Notes: a model not told the origin generated them from the sequence alone. Counted from the stretch's first letter, positions 44,982 to 55,117 are shown. The stretch is DNA of 64,000 nucleotides from Ignatzschineria cameli (GCF_003121895.1 NZ_QEWW01000001.1:496001-560000), one strand, 5' to 3'. Numbers and translations: made by a program.

Positions 44982-46284
44982 TATTAGCTCCTGCCCTATT
45001 ATCTTCTCTCCTACTCTCTTGCTCTTCTCTTAAGAGAAGTTTGATCGATTGCATTAATTTAGCGATTAGATGATCGATCATCATCTCTTGATGATCTGCT
45101 GTAATCGTTATACGAAGACGCGCACTTTTAGGAGGAACGGTCGGAGGTCGAATCGCCGAGATCCAGATTCCCTCAGCCTTTAATGCCGCTGAGAGCGCTA
45201 ACGCCATCTTCTCCTCCCCAATAACAAGAGGTTGAATTGCACTCTCTGAAGGGATTAAGTAAGGAAAGATAGATCCATCACTCAACTCTGCATTCAACTC
45301 TACACTTAACGCCGCTCTTAAATGGGTAAACATCTTTTCCATTTCTTGACGGAAATAGGCGATATTAGTAGCTAATTTTTGCCGGCGTGCCTCTCCCTCA
45401 TCAGATTCAAGAAGTGAGATTGTTTCATCTAAAATAACGGCTTGCATCGGTGGAATCGCAGTGCTGTAGATTAGGGGTCGAGAAAATTGAACAAAATATT
45501 CTGCAAGCTCTTCCGAAAGAAGAACTGCAGCACCACTCATACCGAAAGCTTTTCCAAAGGTGACAATTAGAATCTCTGGCTTAATTCCAGCCTTATTACA
45601 ACTACCTCGTCCTCCATCACCAACAATGCCAACACCATGTGCATCATCAACCATTAAAATGGCACCATATCTCTGGGTGATTTCTGCAATCTCTTCGAGA
45701 GGCGCGCCGTCACCATCCATACTAAAGAGCCCTTCTGTCACTACTAGCTGAAGAGGATGGGGAGATGTGGAATCGATCGGGCTTTGATGATAACGCTTCA
45801 GATAACTCTCTAGTGATGCAAGATCATTATGTTTAAAACGATGGAGCCGTCCTGGCGACAATATCGCAGCTTCCATCAACGAGGCATGGGAGAGTCGATC
45901 TGCAATAATCAGATCTCCCTTCTCAATTAAAACCTTAATAACCGCTTGATTAGCTGTAAATCCAGAGGGATAGAGAATCGCCCGATCATAACCCAACCAG
46001 TGAGCTAATCGCGTCTCTAATTGAGCAAGTGGCCGACTATATCCTGTAACATGGGGCGATCCACCACTGCCGACACCATAATCTTCTGCACCCCGCGCCG
46101 CCGCTACTTGTAATCGCGGATGATGTGCTAAGCCGAGGTAATCATTCGATGAGAAGTTAAGATATTGCTCCCCATCTACCTCAATATTGATACTACTTCC
46201 CGCTGCATGACAGATAACTCGCTGACGATAACGATTATCGATGCACTGTTGATCGAGAGCACTTTTGATTCTTTCTTTCCACAT
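44974..46284 (-). CDS. bioF: 8-amino-7-oxononanoate synthase
   Basis: This PLP enzyme (436 residues from the chosen start) joins pimeloyl-ACP and alanine to give KAPA. Motifs are LNFSSNDYLGLAHH, GSGGSPHVTGYSRPLAQLE, DDAHGVGIVGDGG and the PLP lysine in VTFGKAFGMSGA. The C-terminus runs about 50 residues past E. coli BioF. I chose the ATG at 46284, giving the family start MWKERIKSALDQQ; a TTG nine codons upstream is possible. First gene of the leftward bio operon. Confidence 0.95.
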   Translation of the reverse strand: MWKERIKSALDQQCIDNRYRQRVICHAAGSSINIEVDGEQYLNFSSNDYLGLAHHPRLQVAAARGAEDYGVGSGGSPHVTGYSRPLAQLETRLAHWLGYDRAILYPSGFTANQAVIKVLIEKGDLIIADRLSHASLMEAAILSPGRLHRFKHNDLASLESYLKRYHQSPIDSTSPHPLQLVVTEGLFSMDGDGAPLEEIAEITQRYGAILMVDDAHGVGIVGDGGRGSCNKAGIKPEILIVTFGKAFGMSGAAVLLSEELAEYFVQFSRPLIYSTAIPPMQAVILDETISLLESDEGEARRQKLATNIAYFRQEMEKMFTHLRAALSVELNAELSDGSIFPYLIPSESAIQPLVIGEEKMALALSAALKAEGIWISAIRPPTVPPKSARLRITITADHQEMMIDHLIAKLMQSIKLLLREEQESRREDNRAGANNA

Positions 46285-46665
46285 AACGTTCACATAACGC
46301 CTATATACCAATTCGAACTAATTCGATTTCTATCGATTATTTTAAAAATTACTTACAATTAATTACTTACAATTATTTACTTATAATATTCCCTATGAAA
46401 TCTCTTCTCTGATAATCACTTTTAAGTTCTTTTAAGTTTTTATAGATCCTTTATCAGATGCTTTATAGGCACTTCTAAAGCCTAAAAGTGTTATCAAAAA
46501 TCCTATTTATAGTACCATAGTGCTCTATCACCTGAGCTGTAAATATCATCCTCTCCCGAGTTCTGCCGGCAAAAGAACGCCCTTCACAGAGATTGAGTGG
46601 AAATGAGAATGGATGATAGTGAATGATTTAAGAACAGCGACAATAATCAACCTAAAGAGAAGAAG
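46285..46665. other. Divergent bioF/bioA control region
   Basis: The 381 bases between bioF and bioA contain two perfect 14-bp copies of ATTACTTACAATTA plus a partial third (46348-46385). I see no dyad matching the BirA operator (TTGTAAACC/GGTTTACAA), although this is where one would be expected. Confidence 0.55.
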
Positions 46666-48039
46666 ATGAAACAAGAACAAAAATCCTTACAAGGTCACGA
46701 TACGTGTTTTGATTCTATCGATTTAACATTTGATACGCGCCATATTTGGCACCCTTATACCTCGATGAGCGAGCCACTTCCCTGTTATCCCGTTGTCTCT
46801 GCGGAAGGTGTCAAGTTGCAGCTTGAAGATGGTAGAGAGTTAATTGATGGAATGTCCTCCTGGTGGGCAGTACTTCACGGCTACAATCACCCGGTGATGA
46901 ATGAGGCGATCAAAGCACAGTTGGAGAAGGTCTCTCATGTGATGTTTGGTGGCATTACTCATCAGCCAGCGGTCGATCTTGTTAAGAAATTGATTGAACT
47001 GACGCCCGATGCATTGGAGTGTGTCTTCCTTGCTGACTCTGGTTCTGTTGCAGTTGAGGTTGCCCTTAAGATGGCCTTTCAATATTGGCAAGCAAAAGAG
47101 AGCTTAGATGCAAAAGCAGAAGGTCGAGCGCCTCAACCTCGCCATCGTGTTCTCTCCCTCTCTCATGCTTATCATGGCGATACCTTTGGTGCGATGTCGG
47201 TCTGCGACCCTCAAAACTCTATGCACTCAATCTATGGAGGTTATCTTCCTAATCATCTCTTTGCGGAGACCTTCACAATTGGATTTGATCAACCGTGGGA
47301 AGATTCAGCTGCCGATAATTTAAGAGAGCTCTTTGCAAAACATCACCATGAACTCTTCGCCGTTATTGCCGAGCCGATTGTACAAGGTGCCGGTGGCATG
47401 CGCTTCTACCACCCCAATTATCTTAAAGTTCTTAGGGAGCTCTGTGATGAGAGTGGCGTTTTGCTCATCTTTGATGAGATTGCAACCGGCTTTGGACGTA
47501 CCGGACGATTCCTTGCAGGAGAACATGCCGGCGTTGTTCCTGATATTATCTGTTTAGGAAAAGCGCTAACAGGTGGCTATTTAACGCTCTCTGCCGTCTT
47601 AACTACACGCCATGTTGCTGAAACCATCAGTCAAGGGGATGCTAAATGTTTTATGCATGGCCCCACCTTTATGGGAAATCCTTTAGCCTGTGCCGCCGCC
47701 AATGCGAGCCTCTCCCTATTAGAAGGGGGACACTGGCAGGAGAATGTCTCTCGCATTGAGAAGCAACTCAAAGAGGAGCTACTTAAACCATTACAAGGCA
47801 ATCCTCATATTGAGGAAGTTCGTGTTTTAGGAGCCATCGGTGTTGTAGAGCTTAAGCGTCCCGTCAATCAAGCGCGTATTCAGAAATACTTTGTCGATCG
47901 TGGTGTCTGGATTCGCCCTTTCAATCGCTTGGTCTATATTATGCCCCCCTTTATCACTAGTAAGGAGGAGTTGGCAGAACTCACATCAGCATTAGTGGAT
48001 CTTCTCAATCGGGAAGATTTCTCTGAGTTTGTTGAATAA
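46666..48039 (+). CDS. bioA: Adenosylmethionine-8-amino-7-oxononanoate aminotransferase
   Basis: This 457-residue class III aminotransferase converts KAPA to DAPA, with SAM as amino donor. It has the BioA-specific opening RHIWHPYTSM and MSSWWAVLHGYNHP, the PLP-site DEIATGFGRTG, and the catalytic lysine in ICLGKALTGGYLTLSAVLTT. It is divergent from bioF-bioC-bioD. An alpha/beta hydrolase gene follows by 155 bp in the same direction. Confidence 0.96.
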   Translation: MKQEQKSLQGHDTCFDSIDLTFDTRHIWHPYTSMSEPLPCYPVVSAEGVKLQLEDGRELIDGMSSWWAVLHGYNHPVMNEAIKAQLEKVSHVMFGGITHQPAVDLVKKLIELTPDALECVFLADSGSVAVEVALKMAFQYWQAKESLDAKAEGRAPQPRHRVLSLSHAYHGDTFGAMSVCDPQNSMHSIYGGYLPNHLFAETFTIGFDQPWEDSAADNLRELFAKHHHELFAVIAEPIVQGAGGMRFYHPNYLKVLRELCDESGVLLIFDEIATGFGRTGRFLAGEHAGVVPDIICLGKALTGGYLTLSAVLTTRHVAETISQGDAKCFMHGPTFMGNPLACAAANASLSLLEGGHWQENVSRIEKQLKEELLKPLQGNPHIEEVRVLGAIGVVELKRPVNQARIQKYFVDRGVWIRPFNRLVYIMPPFITSKEELAELTSALVDLLNREDFSEFVE

Positions 48040-48194
48040 CATTAAAAAATATATATAAAAAATATTTATAGAGATCTTATAGAAACTTATAGCTTATATA
48101 AGTAAAGTTGATATAAGTAGTTTTATAGAAAGAAAGCGCAGAAGCGAACAGTAATGAGCAGTGTAATAAGCAATAAGTAAGGGTAATAGACACC

Positions 48195-49190
48195 ATGAGA
48201 GAATCATTGATAACAAACGATACCTCTAGCACTAAAACTAAGAGTGAAGCTATTAGTGCCGAATCGTTAACGATAGAGATGTTAACAGATGAACCGGCAA
48301 AGCAAGCGCAGCCGTTAACACTCTCCTATCTTCAATGCAAAAAGAGTGGGAATCAAGCAGTAGATCAAGCTGAGGTAGAAGATGCTCCGGCACTACTCTT
48401 TCTCCACGGGATTTTAGGGGATGCGCGAATCTGGCATCCCTATCTCTCTGCTTTTCCACAATATGATTGTTATGCGCTAACTCTTTCAGGATTTGGGAGA
48501 GGAAGTGAAGATGAAACCCCTTTTGACACAGACCGCCATGGCGCAGAAGTTGCCGCCTTTTGCCAGGCGCTCAATAATAGAGAGGGAAAACCTCATCGAC
48601 AATATATTGTGATCGCTTGGTCTTACGCTTGTCATGTTGCGCTTTTGTCTGCAAGTAGAGCACCTGATCTCTTTGCCGAGCTTATTCTCTATGAATTGAT
48701 TATTCCTAGTTATGGTATCTCCGAAGAGATGCATCAACAATTCACTCGTGATATTGCCAAAATGATGAGCCCTATTATTCGTGCTTTTCGCCGAAACAAG
48801 GAGGCAGAAGCGATCGATCATTTTATTGCCGCTTGTAAAAATGCCCCTTTCTCCCTTAAAGAGCAATCGGCAACGATTCAGCAGATTAAAGCGGAGAATC
48901 ATCACACACTCAATAAACTCTTAACCCAAAAGGAACCGAATCCCTTTACTGCAGAGATGCTTCAAGCGCTTAATCAAAAAGTGCCGATCACTATCTTCTG
49001 GGGAGCGCATTCTCGGGCGATATTTCAGCTTAGTTCAAAGGCAGCTTATCAAGCCCTTCAAGCCTATCAATCTCACAATAGTAGCGGCGGTGGTGAAATC
49101 GATGCCGACCATCTTCTGCCAGAAGAAGAGCCGGAGAAACTGCTTCAGCACTTAAAGGATCATCTCGCCACTGATCGATCGGCCAACTAA
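48195..49190 (+). CDS. Alpha/beta hydrolase, possible BioH substitute
   Basis: This 331-residue protein has an alpha/beta-hydrolase fold: FLHGILGDARIWHPYL (oxyanion turn, His71-Gly72), nucleophile Ser143 in VIAWSYACHVAL, and a late DADHLLPEEEP carrying the likely catalytic histidine. The elbow is A-W-S-Y-A rather than G-x-S-x-G, but keeps the Trp-Ser of BioH (GWSLG). The window encodes BioC, which requires a pimeloyl-ACP methyl esterase, and this gene sits right after bioA, so that role is a reasonable guess. About 60 polar N-terminal residues precede the fold. Confidence 0.65.
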   Translation: MRESLITNDTSSTKTKSEAISAESLTIEMLTDEPAKQAQPLTLSYLQCKKSGNQAVDQAEVEDAPALLFLHGILGDARIWHPYLSAFPQYDCYALTLSGFGRGSEDETPFDTDRHGAEVAAFCQALNNREGKPHRQYIVIAWSYACHVALLSASRAPDLFAELILYELIIPSYGISEEMHQQFTRDIAKMMSPIIRAFRRNKEAEAIDHFIAACKNAPFSLKEQSATIQQIKAENHHTLNKLLTQKEPNPFTAEMLQALNQKVPITIFWGAHSRAIFQLSSKAAYQALQAYQSHNSSGGGEIDADHLLPEEEPEKLLQHLKDHLATDRSAN

Positions 49191-49263
49191 TCACTTCAGC
49201 CAGCAATTATCCGATAGCCCGATAACCCACACATACTCATTGCAACATTCCATCGAGCTACAG

Positions 49264-49303
49264 CCTATAAACCTATAAACCTATAAACCTATAAACCTAT
49301 AAA
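49264..49303. repeat. Tandem repeat, 5 x 8 bp
   Basis: Five perfect units of CCTATAAA, 70 bases before the amidohydrolase start. Each unit contains TATAAA, a -10-like word. Confidence 0.92.
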
Positions 49304-49373
49304 AATATCTTATTAAAACAAAATATCATCAACAAAAAACATCATTTTAATACGCCAATAGAAGGAGCGAGAC

Positions 49374-51080
49374 ATGGGTCAACCTGCAGACAAAATCTAC
49401 TACAATGGTGCGATTTTTACCGCTGATGCCACTAACACTATTACCGAAGCGATCGCATTTAAAGAGGGTAAAGTTTTAGCCACCGGTACTTTGGAGTCGC
49501 TCAAGCCTTACCTTAGCGCAACAACAGAGCAGATCGATCTTGCCGGCAAGATGTTAATGCCGGGGATTGTCGATTCCCACCTTCACCCATTCTGGGGTGG
49601 ATTACAACTTTCAGGCTGTAATCTCGATTATCGATCACTCTCGGTGGAAGAGACGCTCCAATTTATTCAAGAGTATCTCGATCAAGATCCCAAAAAAGGG
49701 GATCGGGACTGGTTACCAGTTCGGGCATATCTCCGCCATGGCGTTCTTCCTATAGGATACGATATCACTCGGCGCGATCTAGACCAGCTCGATACTGTTC
49801 GTCCTGTTATTCTCTTTGCCAACGATTGCCATACGTTAGTGGCTAATAGCCGAGCATTAACACTCTTTGGGATTGATGAATCAACACCAACTCCAAAAGA
49901 TGGAACAATTCGTCGTTATCCTGATGGGACACTCAATGGCATTATGGAAGATGCGCCGGCGATGCGCGCTTATGATTCGATCCCAACACTCGATGCATCT
50001 GCCGCTATAACAGTTGCTGAAAATGTTCAACAGTTACTCAATCGTCAAGGAGTCACAACTGTCATGGATGCTCGAGCATTACCCCTTCAATTTGATGCCT
50101 TTACCGCAGTGAAGGCCGCGGGGAAATTGACATTACGTCTCTTAGGGGCGCGTGAGATTACACCAGATGATGCACCTACCGTTGCCGATGTTCCTCGTGC
50201 CGTAGCAGAGATGGCAGCTTTTGCGCAGAAATATAGTGATGCTTCTTGGGAGGTCACGCCGGGAATTTTCATTCAGCATGCGAAATTTTTTGTCGATGGC
50301 GTCATGCAAGCGCCGATTCATACTGCAGCACTTCTTGCACCGTATCGTATTAATTATGGGACAAAGCAGGCTCCTGACTATCGCCTCTCAGAGCAAACGG
50401 GTGATCTCTACTACTCCGATCAACTCTTAACAGCGCTTATCACCGCTGTGAGTCAACATGGATTTCATCCCCATATGCATACGGTTGGAGATGGTGCAAT
50501 TGAAGCTACGCTCAACGCTATTGAGAAGATGCGCGCCGAAGTAACCGGCGATATTCGCCCAAGTCTTGCACATAATGAGTTAACATCTCCACATCAATAT
50601 GCGCGTTTTAGAGAACTCGGTGCTATTCCCTGCCTCTCCTTTCAATGGGCGGATTATCCGCAACTCTTTGCTGATGAGATGAGAGAGATTTTGGGCGATG
50701 AACGCTTCCAATATTTAGAGACTGCCGGAAAATTTTATGATGCCGGCGTTCGAGTTGCCTTCGGTAGTGATTGGCCGATCGATCCGCTCGATGAGTGGTT
50801 TGCCTTCAAAGTAGCTGTTACAAGACAAGGCGATGGTGATGATAATCCAAGACTCAATACCGATCGCAATCTCACCCTTACAGAGGTGTTACGCTCTGCA
50901 ACTATTGAGGCCGCTTATATGATCGATGCTGATCGTTATATCGGTTCCTTAGAGCCCGGTAAATTTGCAGATTATATTATTCTCGATCGAAATCCATTTG
51001 ATCAATCGCCTGAAGAGATCGGCACAACTCAAGTGCTCAATACCTTTGTCGGGGGAGAAGAAGTTTATCGCGCACAATAG
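49374..51080 (+). CDS. YtcJ-like metal-dependent amidohydrolase
   Basis: This 568-residue protein belongs to the amidohydrolase_3 (YtcJ-like) family. The metal site is seen in GIVDSHLHPFWGG, the K of IQHAKFFVDGVMQ, FHPHMHTVGDGAIE, LAHNELTSP and FGSDWPIDPLDEW. No signal peptide is present, so it acts in the cytosol. Substrates of the family are mostly unknown and include N-acyl or imide compounds. AAGGAG precedes the ATG. It is transcribed alone, and an LTR-like repeat block follows its stop. Confidence 0.88.
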   Translation: MGQPADKIYYNGAIFTADATNTITEAIAFKEGKVLATGTLESLKPYLSATTEQIDLAGKMLMPGIVDSHLHPFWGGLQLSGCNLDYRSLSVEETLQFIQEYLDQDPKKGDRDWLPVRAYLRHGVLPIGYDITRRDLDQLDTVRPVILFANDCHTLVANSRALTLFGIDESTPTPKDGTIRRYPDGTLNGIMEDAPAMRAYDSIPTLDASAAITVAENVQQLLNRQGVTTVMDARALPLQFDAFTAVKAAGKLTLRLLGAREITPDDAPTVADVPRAVAEMAAFAQKYSDASWEVTPGIFIQHAKFFVDGVMQAPIHTAALLAPYRINYGTKQAPDYRLSEQTGDLYYSDQLLTALITAVSQHGFHPHMHTVGDGAIEATLNAIEKMRAEVTGDIRPSLAHNELTSPHQYARFRELGAIPCLSFQWADYPQLFADEMREILGDERFQYLETAGKFYDAGVRVAFGSDWPIDPLDEWFAFKVAVTRQGDGDDNPRLNTDRNLTLTEVLRSATIEAAYMIDADRYIGSLEPGKFADYIILDRNPFDQSPEEIGTTQVLNTFVGGEEVYRAQ

Positions 51081-51187
51081 CGCTTCTTACCATAGAAGAT
51101 AGAGCTGCGATAGAATCATCAAAGTAGATTACCGGCATCTTTGCAGTTCTCTTTTTAGTTTAGGACTTTTTAATACTAAGAAGAGCT

Positions 51188-51424
51188 GATAAGTTGCCGG
51201 ATTTTACTGTTGCACTCTTTTTTAAGATCGCGCGCCGGCAAAGAGGCATCTTCTCCCCCGTTCCACCAAGTTTATTGATTGAGATAAGAGAGACCGATAA
51301 GTTGCCGGATTTTATGACCGCACTCTTCTTAAAATCACGCGCCGGCAAAACGGCATCTTCTTCTACCCCGTTCCGCCAAGTATATTGATTGAGATTTGAG
51401 ATAAGAGAGGTCGATAAGTTGCCC
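51188..51424. repeat. Two long direct repeats (108 and 117 bp) plus partial third
   Basis: Copies begin at 51188, 51296 and 51413 (last one 12 bases), each with GATAAGTTGCCGGATTTTA. The two full copies are about 80-85% identical. Inside each, TTGCCGG and CCGGCAA form inverted arms about 35 bases apart. No coding role is apparent. Confidence 0.85.
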
Positions 51425-51546
51425 ACCCGCGGGCATGCAGTTGTGATAAAAATAAAATCATCCTCTCCCGCCTATCCGCCGATGATCTTATGCGTTCAGC
51501 CAAGTGTGACTAAGTATTGTATAGTGTGAACTTTAGCCCTTCCATC

Positions 51547-51822
51547 TTAATGGTGCTCTTGATGATTCTTTCCCTTAAAGTCGGGCAGTTTAGGAAGCTC
51601 GAAGCCATCAGTCTGCTGCTCCACCATCTGACGCGCCTCTTTAAAACTCCAGATTCGATAATAATCTAAGACCCAGAGAACAACTCCGAGAAAGATTAAA
51701 ATCATTACAAGACGCATCACTAACTTAATAAAGATTGAAGCAATCTTCCCAACAAAACCTAAAGCAAAACGCAATGCGCTAAAGGCTACTAATATCACTA
51801 AAACGATCACTATCGCTTCCAT
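51547..51822 (-). CDS. Small membrane protein of unknown function
   Basis: This 91-residue protein has two or three hydrophobic stretches (about 3-22, 26-52) and a short polar tail ending in NHQEHH. I do not recognise a family. It has a plausible ribosome site (GGAGAAG) and no homologue in the window. It lies between the long direct repeats and the LysR gene. Confidence 0.65.
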   Translation of the reverse strand: MEAIVIVLVILVAFSALRFALGFVGKIASIFIKLVMRLVMILIFLGVVLWVLDYYRIWSFKEARQMVEQQTDGFELPKLPDFKGKNHQEHH

Positions 51823-51930
51823 TGCTTCTCCTTAATGGCCCTATCTAATCTCTACTAATCTATTAACAATTTATTAACAATCTATTAACAACCTGTTAAC
51901 ACAAATCTCTCTTAAGTTTCACCTGAGAAC

Positions 51931-52818
51931 TTAAAAACGGAAAAAAGGAGAAATCGCATCATCTTTTGCTAACTCTATCGTCTCAACAAAGGCTTGCAAT
52001 ACCGGGCTAACCTCCTCAGTAACACGATAGATAAAGGTTGTCGTAATCTCACTATATTGCGCCGATAGCTCATGGCAGAAGATTAATCCCTGACGCTCAT
52101 AATGTTGTACTGCAGAATAGGGAACATAAGCAATTCCTAACCCAGAGATCACGCTCCCTAAAGTTGTCTCTAATGTTCCAAGCTCCATATTCTTTGTGGG
52201 CTCAAAATGGATCGTCTTTAACCACTCTTGGAACTTTGCTCGATACCCACAGCCATCACTAAAACTTAAAAGGGGCATCTCTAAAAGCGTCTCAATATTA
52301 TCGGCCTGATGATCTGCAATCAGTACCAATTTCTCTTCAAAGACATCTATCTCCCGCAATTCAGGATGACTGGTAAAACGGCTCTTTGTAACAAATGCCC
52401 CATCTAGCTTATAGTTGAGCACCTTATCTCGAAGCTCCGTTGTCACACCGGTTGCTAAACGAAGATCGACCGTTGGATAATTTTTATTAAATTTAGAGAG
52501 AATAAGCGGCAACTTAATCACCGTCTCAACAGAAGCGATCTCTAACTTCCCGACAGGTTTTCCACCAGAGCGAGCAAGCTGCATCATCTTGTCAGAAAGT
52601 TCAATAATCTTATAAGCAATATCAATTAATACCTTTCCTTCTGGCGTCAATTGCATTCCCTGCTTACTTCTAAAAAAGAGCGTAACATTGAGATCCTCCT
52701 CTAACTTCTGAATCCGAGAACTCACATTTGATTGTACATAATTGAGCTCTTTTGCCGCATGACTAATAGAGCCTAATTCCGCCACTTTTGTAAATATCCG
52801 TAGATCACGACCATTCAT
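51931..52818 (-). CDS. LysR-family transcriptional regulator
   Basis: This 295-residue regulator has the LysR N-terminal helix-turn-helix (residues 3-62: LRIFTKVAELGSISHAAKELNYVQSNVSSRIQKLEEDL) and a periplasmic-binding-like effector domain (about 90-290). It is most like the CysL/YtlI-type group with the short VQSNVS recognition motif. It is divergent from the EamA exporter, the usual layout for a regulator and its target. The effector is unknown. Confidence 0.9.
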   Translation of the reverse strand: MNGRDLRIFTKVAELGSISHAAKELNYVQSNVSSRIQKLEEDLNVTLFFRSKQGMQLTPEGKVLIDIAYKIIELSDKMMQLARSGGKPVGKLEIASVETVIKLPLILSKFNKNYPTVDLRLATGVTTELRDKVLNYKLDGAFVTKSRFTSHPELREIDVFEEKLVLIADHQADNIETLLEMPLLSFSDGCGYRAKFQEWLKTIHFEPTKNMELGTLETTLGSVISGLGIAYVPYSAVQHYERQGLIFCHELSAQYSEITTTFIYRVTEEVSPVLQAFVETIELAKDDAISPFFRF

Positions 52819-53073
52819 AGCTACCCGCCTCCTCTTTGGTTCAATAGCGAAGATATTATATCCATCACTAAAAATGATCGCAACTAATATAATTAATCGT
52901 TTTACAAGATATGAAAAGAGGTTTAAATTGAGTCACATTGCGAAGAGATGCCTGCCTTGTGGTAATAGGGGCTTCAGAAGAGGCTTCAGAGGCAATGCTC
53001 AACGCACAAAGAACAATGAACAGATAACAACGAAAAAATAGTGGAATAATCGACAAGGATGGGGTGAATTATT

Positions 53074-54129
53074 ATGGCAAGTCGGCATAGTCTAATTTAT
53101 GGAGTAATTTTACTGATCATCGCAAGTGCATCTTGGGGCGCAATGTTCCCTGTTGCCGCGGAGATCTTTAAGGTGATGAATCCTTACTACTTCACACTCC
53201 TACGCTATCTTCCAGTGGCGTTAATTTTATCGCTTCTCCTTCTCTATAAAGAGGGAGCTTCCGCCTTTAAAACTGAAGGACATACCTTCATGATCTGGTT
53301 TTTTGGATCGATGGGCTTTACCGTCTACAATCTTTTGATGTTTATCGGGCAAGATCAATTGGGTGATCCCGGCGTTCTTATCGCCTCAATTATGGAAGCT
53401 GCGGTTCCTATTATCTCTGCGATTGTAATTTGGGCTTACTACCGCTCAAGACCGAGTAACTTTACTCTAGGCACCATCTTAATCGCGTTCTTTGGGGTTA
53501 CATTGGTTGTAACAAATGGTGATTTCTCCACCCTCTTTAGCGGTGATCGCTTGCTACCACTCTTCTTCCTCTTCTTAGCGGCTTTAGGATGGGCACTTTA
53601 TACAATTGGTGGATCACGTCTTCCGAAATGGTCTGTCTTACGCTACTCAACGCTCTCTATTATCTATGGTATGGCAACAACCTTTATTGTTGTTATGGTG
53701 GGAACGTTCTTTGGTAAAATTACCCCGCCGACACTCCCGGAGATCTACTCCGTTAAATATGAGCTTCTCTTTATGATCTTTCTCCCCGGTCTCTTTGCGC
53801 TAATCGGCTGGAATAAAGGGGTACAGATCTTAACGCCGATCAATGCGGTGCTCTTTATCAACTTTGCGCCGGTAACGACAATTATTATCAGAATGTTCCA
53901 AGGTCATGCTATTGAGATTGTGGAATTGCTCGGGGTTGTTATTGTCTGTGGTATGATTATAGCGAACAACCTTCACAACCGCTTTCAGCAAAAAAGACGT
54001 TTTCCTAAAAAAAAGTGTGCTGAAATCAATGTTGACAATGCTATCAATGCTGAAGTTTCTACCGCAGAAGCAACTGATCACTCTACAACAGAATGTAATG
54101 TTGCAGAAGAGGGATTAACAGCACGATAA
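53074..54129 (+). CDS. EamA-domain (DMT family) transporter
   Basis: This 351-residue protein has ten hydrophobic helices in two EamA repeats (about 5-145 and 155-300), with the family opening ASASWGAMFPVAA and PYYFTLLRYLPVALIL. DMT transporters mostly export metabolites or amino acids. A polar tail of about 45 residues (305-351) is unusual and rich in Lys then Ala/Thr. It is likely controlled by the divergent LysR gene. Confidence 0.88.
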   Translation: MASRHSLIYGVILLIIASASWGAMFPVAAEIFKVMNPYYFTLLRYLPVALILSLLLLYKEGASAFKTEGHTFMIWFFGSMGFTVYNLLMFIGQDQLGDPGVLIASIMEAAVPIISAIVIWAYYRSRPSNFTLGTILIAFFGVTLVVTNGDFSTLFSGDRLLPLFFLFLAALGWALYTIGGSRLPKWSVLRYSTLSIIYGMATTFIVVMVGTFFGKITPPTLPEIYSVKYELLFMIFLPGLFALIGWNKGVQILTPINAVLFINFAPVTTIIIRMFQGHAIEIVELLGVVIVCGMIIANNLHNRFQQKRRFPKKKCAEINVDNAINAEVSTAEATDHSTTECNVAEEGLTAR

Positions 54130-54281
54130 GCACATTGTTAAGAGAAGATCGAATAGCGTCTCATTTAGAAATCGATCATAGAAAGATCATCAATTAAAAT
54201 AATGCAGAAGAGGTTGTGGTTGAGAAGAGAGAAAGTTAACTATTTTCAAGAATCACTTATACGAATCAAAAAGAGTCCCCT

Positions 54282-54923
54282 ATGACCCACCCTTCTGCTG
54301 ATTATCTCCCTATCATCTATAAGCGCTATGCTAAGGCATGGCGCAAATTACGTTCAGAATCTCCCTTTATCGAAAAGACGTGGCTCGATCGTTTTCTCGA
54401 TCTAATTCCTCAAAAAACAGAAGATCAGAGTCTTCCTAATAAGGCTGAAGTGTTAGATCTTGGATGTGGTGATGGATACCCCATTGCGCACTATCTCTTA
54501 GAAAATGGCTGCCAAATTAGAGGAGTTGATTTCACCAAAGCTTTTATTAAAGCTGCAAAGAAGAACTTTAAAGGAGCGCCGGCTGAATGGATTATCGCAG
54601 ATATGCGAGATATCGCTTTTGATCAACAATTTTCCGGCATTATTGCCTGGGATAGTTACTTTCACCTCCCGGCAGAGGATCAGATCGCGCTCTTTCAAAA
54701 ATTTGAACGCTATTGCCGTCCGGGTGCGCCTCTTCTTATTACTACAGGCGCTAATGACGGCGAAGCGATTGGGGAATTTAATGGTCATCCACTCTACCAT
54801 GCAAGCCTTGCGCCCGATCATTATCGGCAGCTCTTTATTGAACATGGATTTGGATTGATTCAGTATAAGATAGAAGATCAGAGCTGTGGCGGGCGAACGA
54901 TCTGGTTAGCTAAGAAACGCTAA
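54282..54923 (+). CDS. Class I SAM-dependent methyltransferase
   Basis: This 213-residue protein has the methyltransferase motif I VLDLGCGDGYPIAHYLL (about 51-67), an acidic strand-2 end (GVDFTKAF), and the motif IV-like IIAWDSYFHLP. It belongs to the small-molecule methyltransferase_25 type. The substrate cannot be told. The gene lies 150 bp after the EamA gene in the same direction and may share its transcript. Confidence 0.82.
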   Translation: MTHPSADYLPIIYKRYAKAWRKLRSESPFIEKTWLDRFLDLIPQKTEDQSLPNKAEVLDLGCGDGYPIAHYLLENGCQIRGVDFTKAFIKAAKKNFKGAPAEWIIADMRDIAFDQQFSGIIAWDSYFHLPAEDQIALFQKFERYCRPGAPLLITTGANDGEAIGEFNGHPLYHASLAPDHYRQLFIEHGFGLIQYKIEDQSCGGRTIWLAKKR

Positions 54924-55117
54924 TCTCAAGATCGGCGTATCCTCTACCACGTGATACGTAATACATATTATTGATAGCAGAGTCATATCGAAAATATCAA
55001 TATAACTCTTCAATAGGACCCTGCTAATTTTCAAAGTGATCACTGAGGACTTACTTCCTCAACCCCTTCTTTCCAACCGAAGTCAATTTACCTAATATAA
55101 ACTTAAGCTTACCGGAA

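Noticed and set aside
46285-46665. BirA operator between bioF and bioA
   Set aside because: No dyad close to TTGTAAACC/GGTTTACAA is present; only ATTACTTACAATTA direct repeats are seen.
51160-51426. ORFs on both strands across the long direct repeats
   Set aside because: Both strands stay open because the repeat unit lacks stops; neither product looks like a protein, and lengths of the two repeats differ.
52868-53056. 62-codon leftward ORF with a signal-peptide-like start
   Set aside because: It begins at TTG with no ribosome site and overlaps the control region of the EamA gene.
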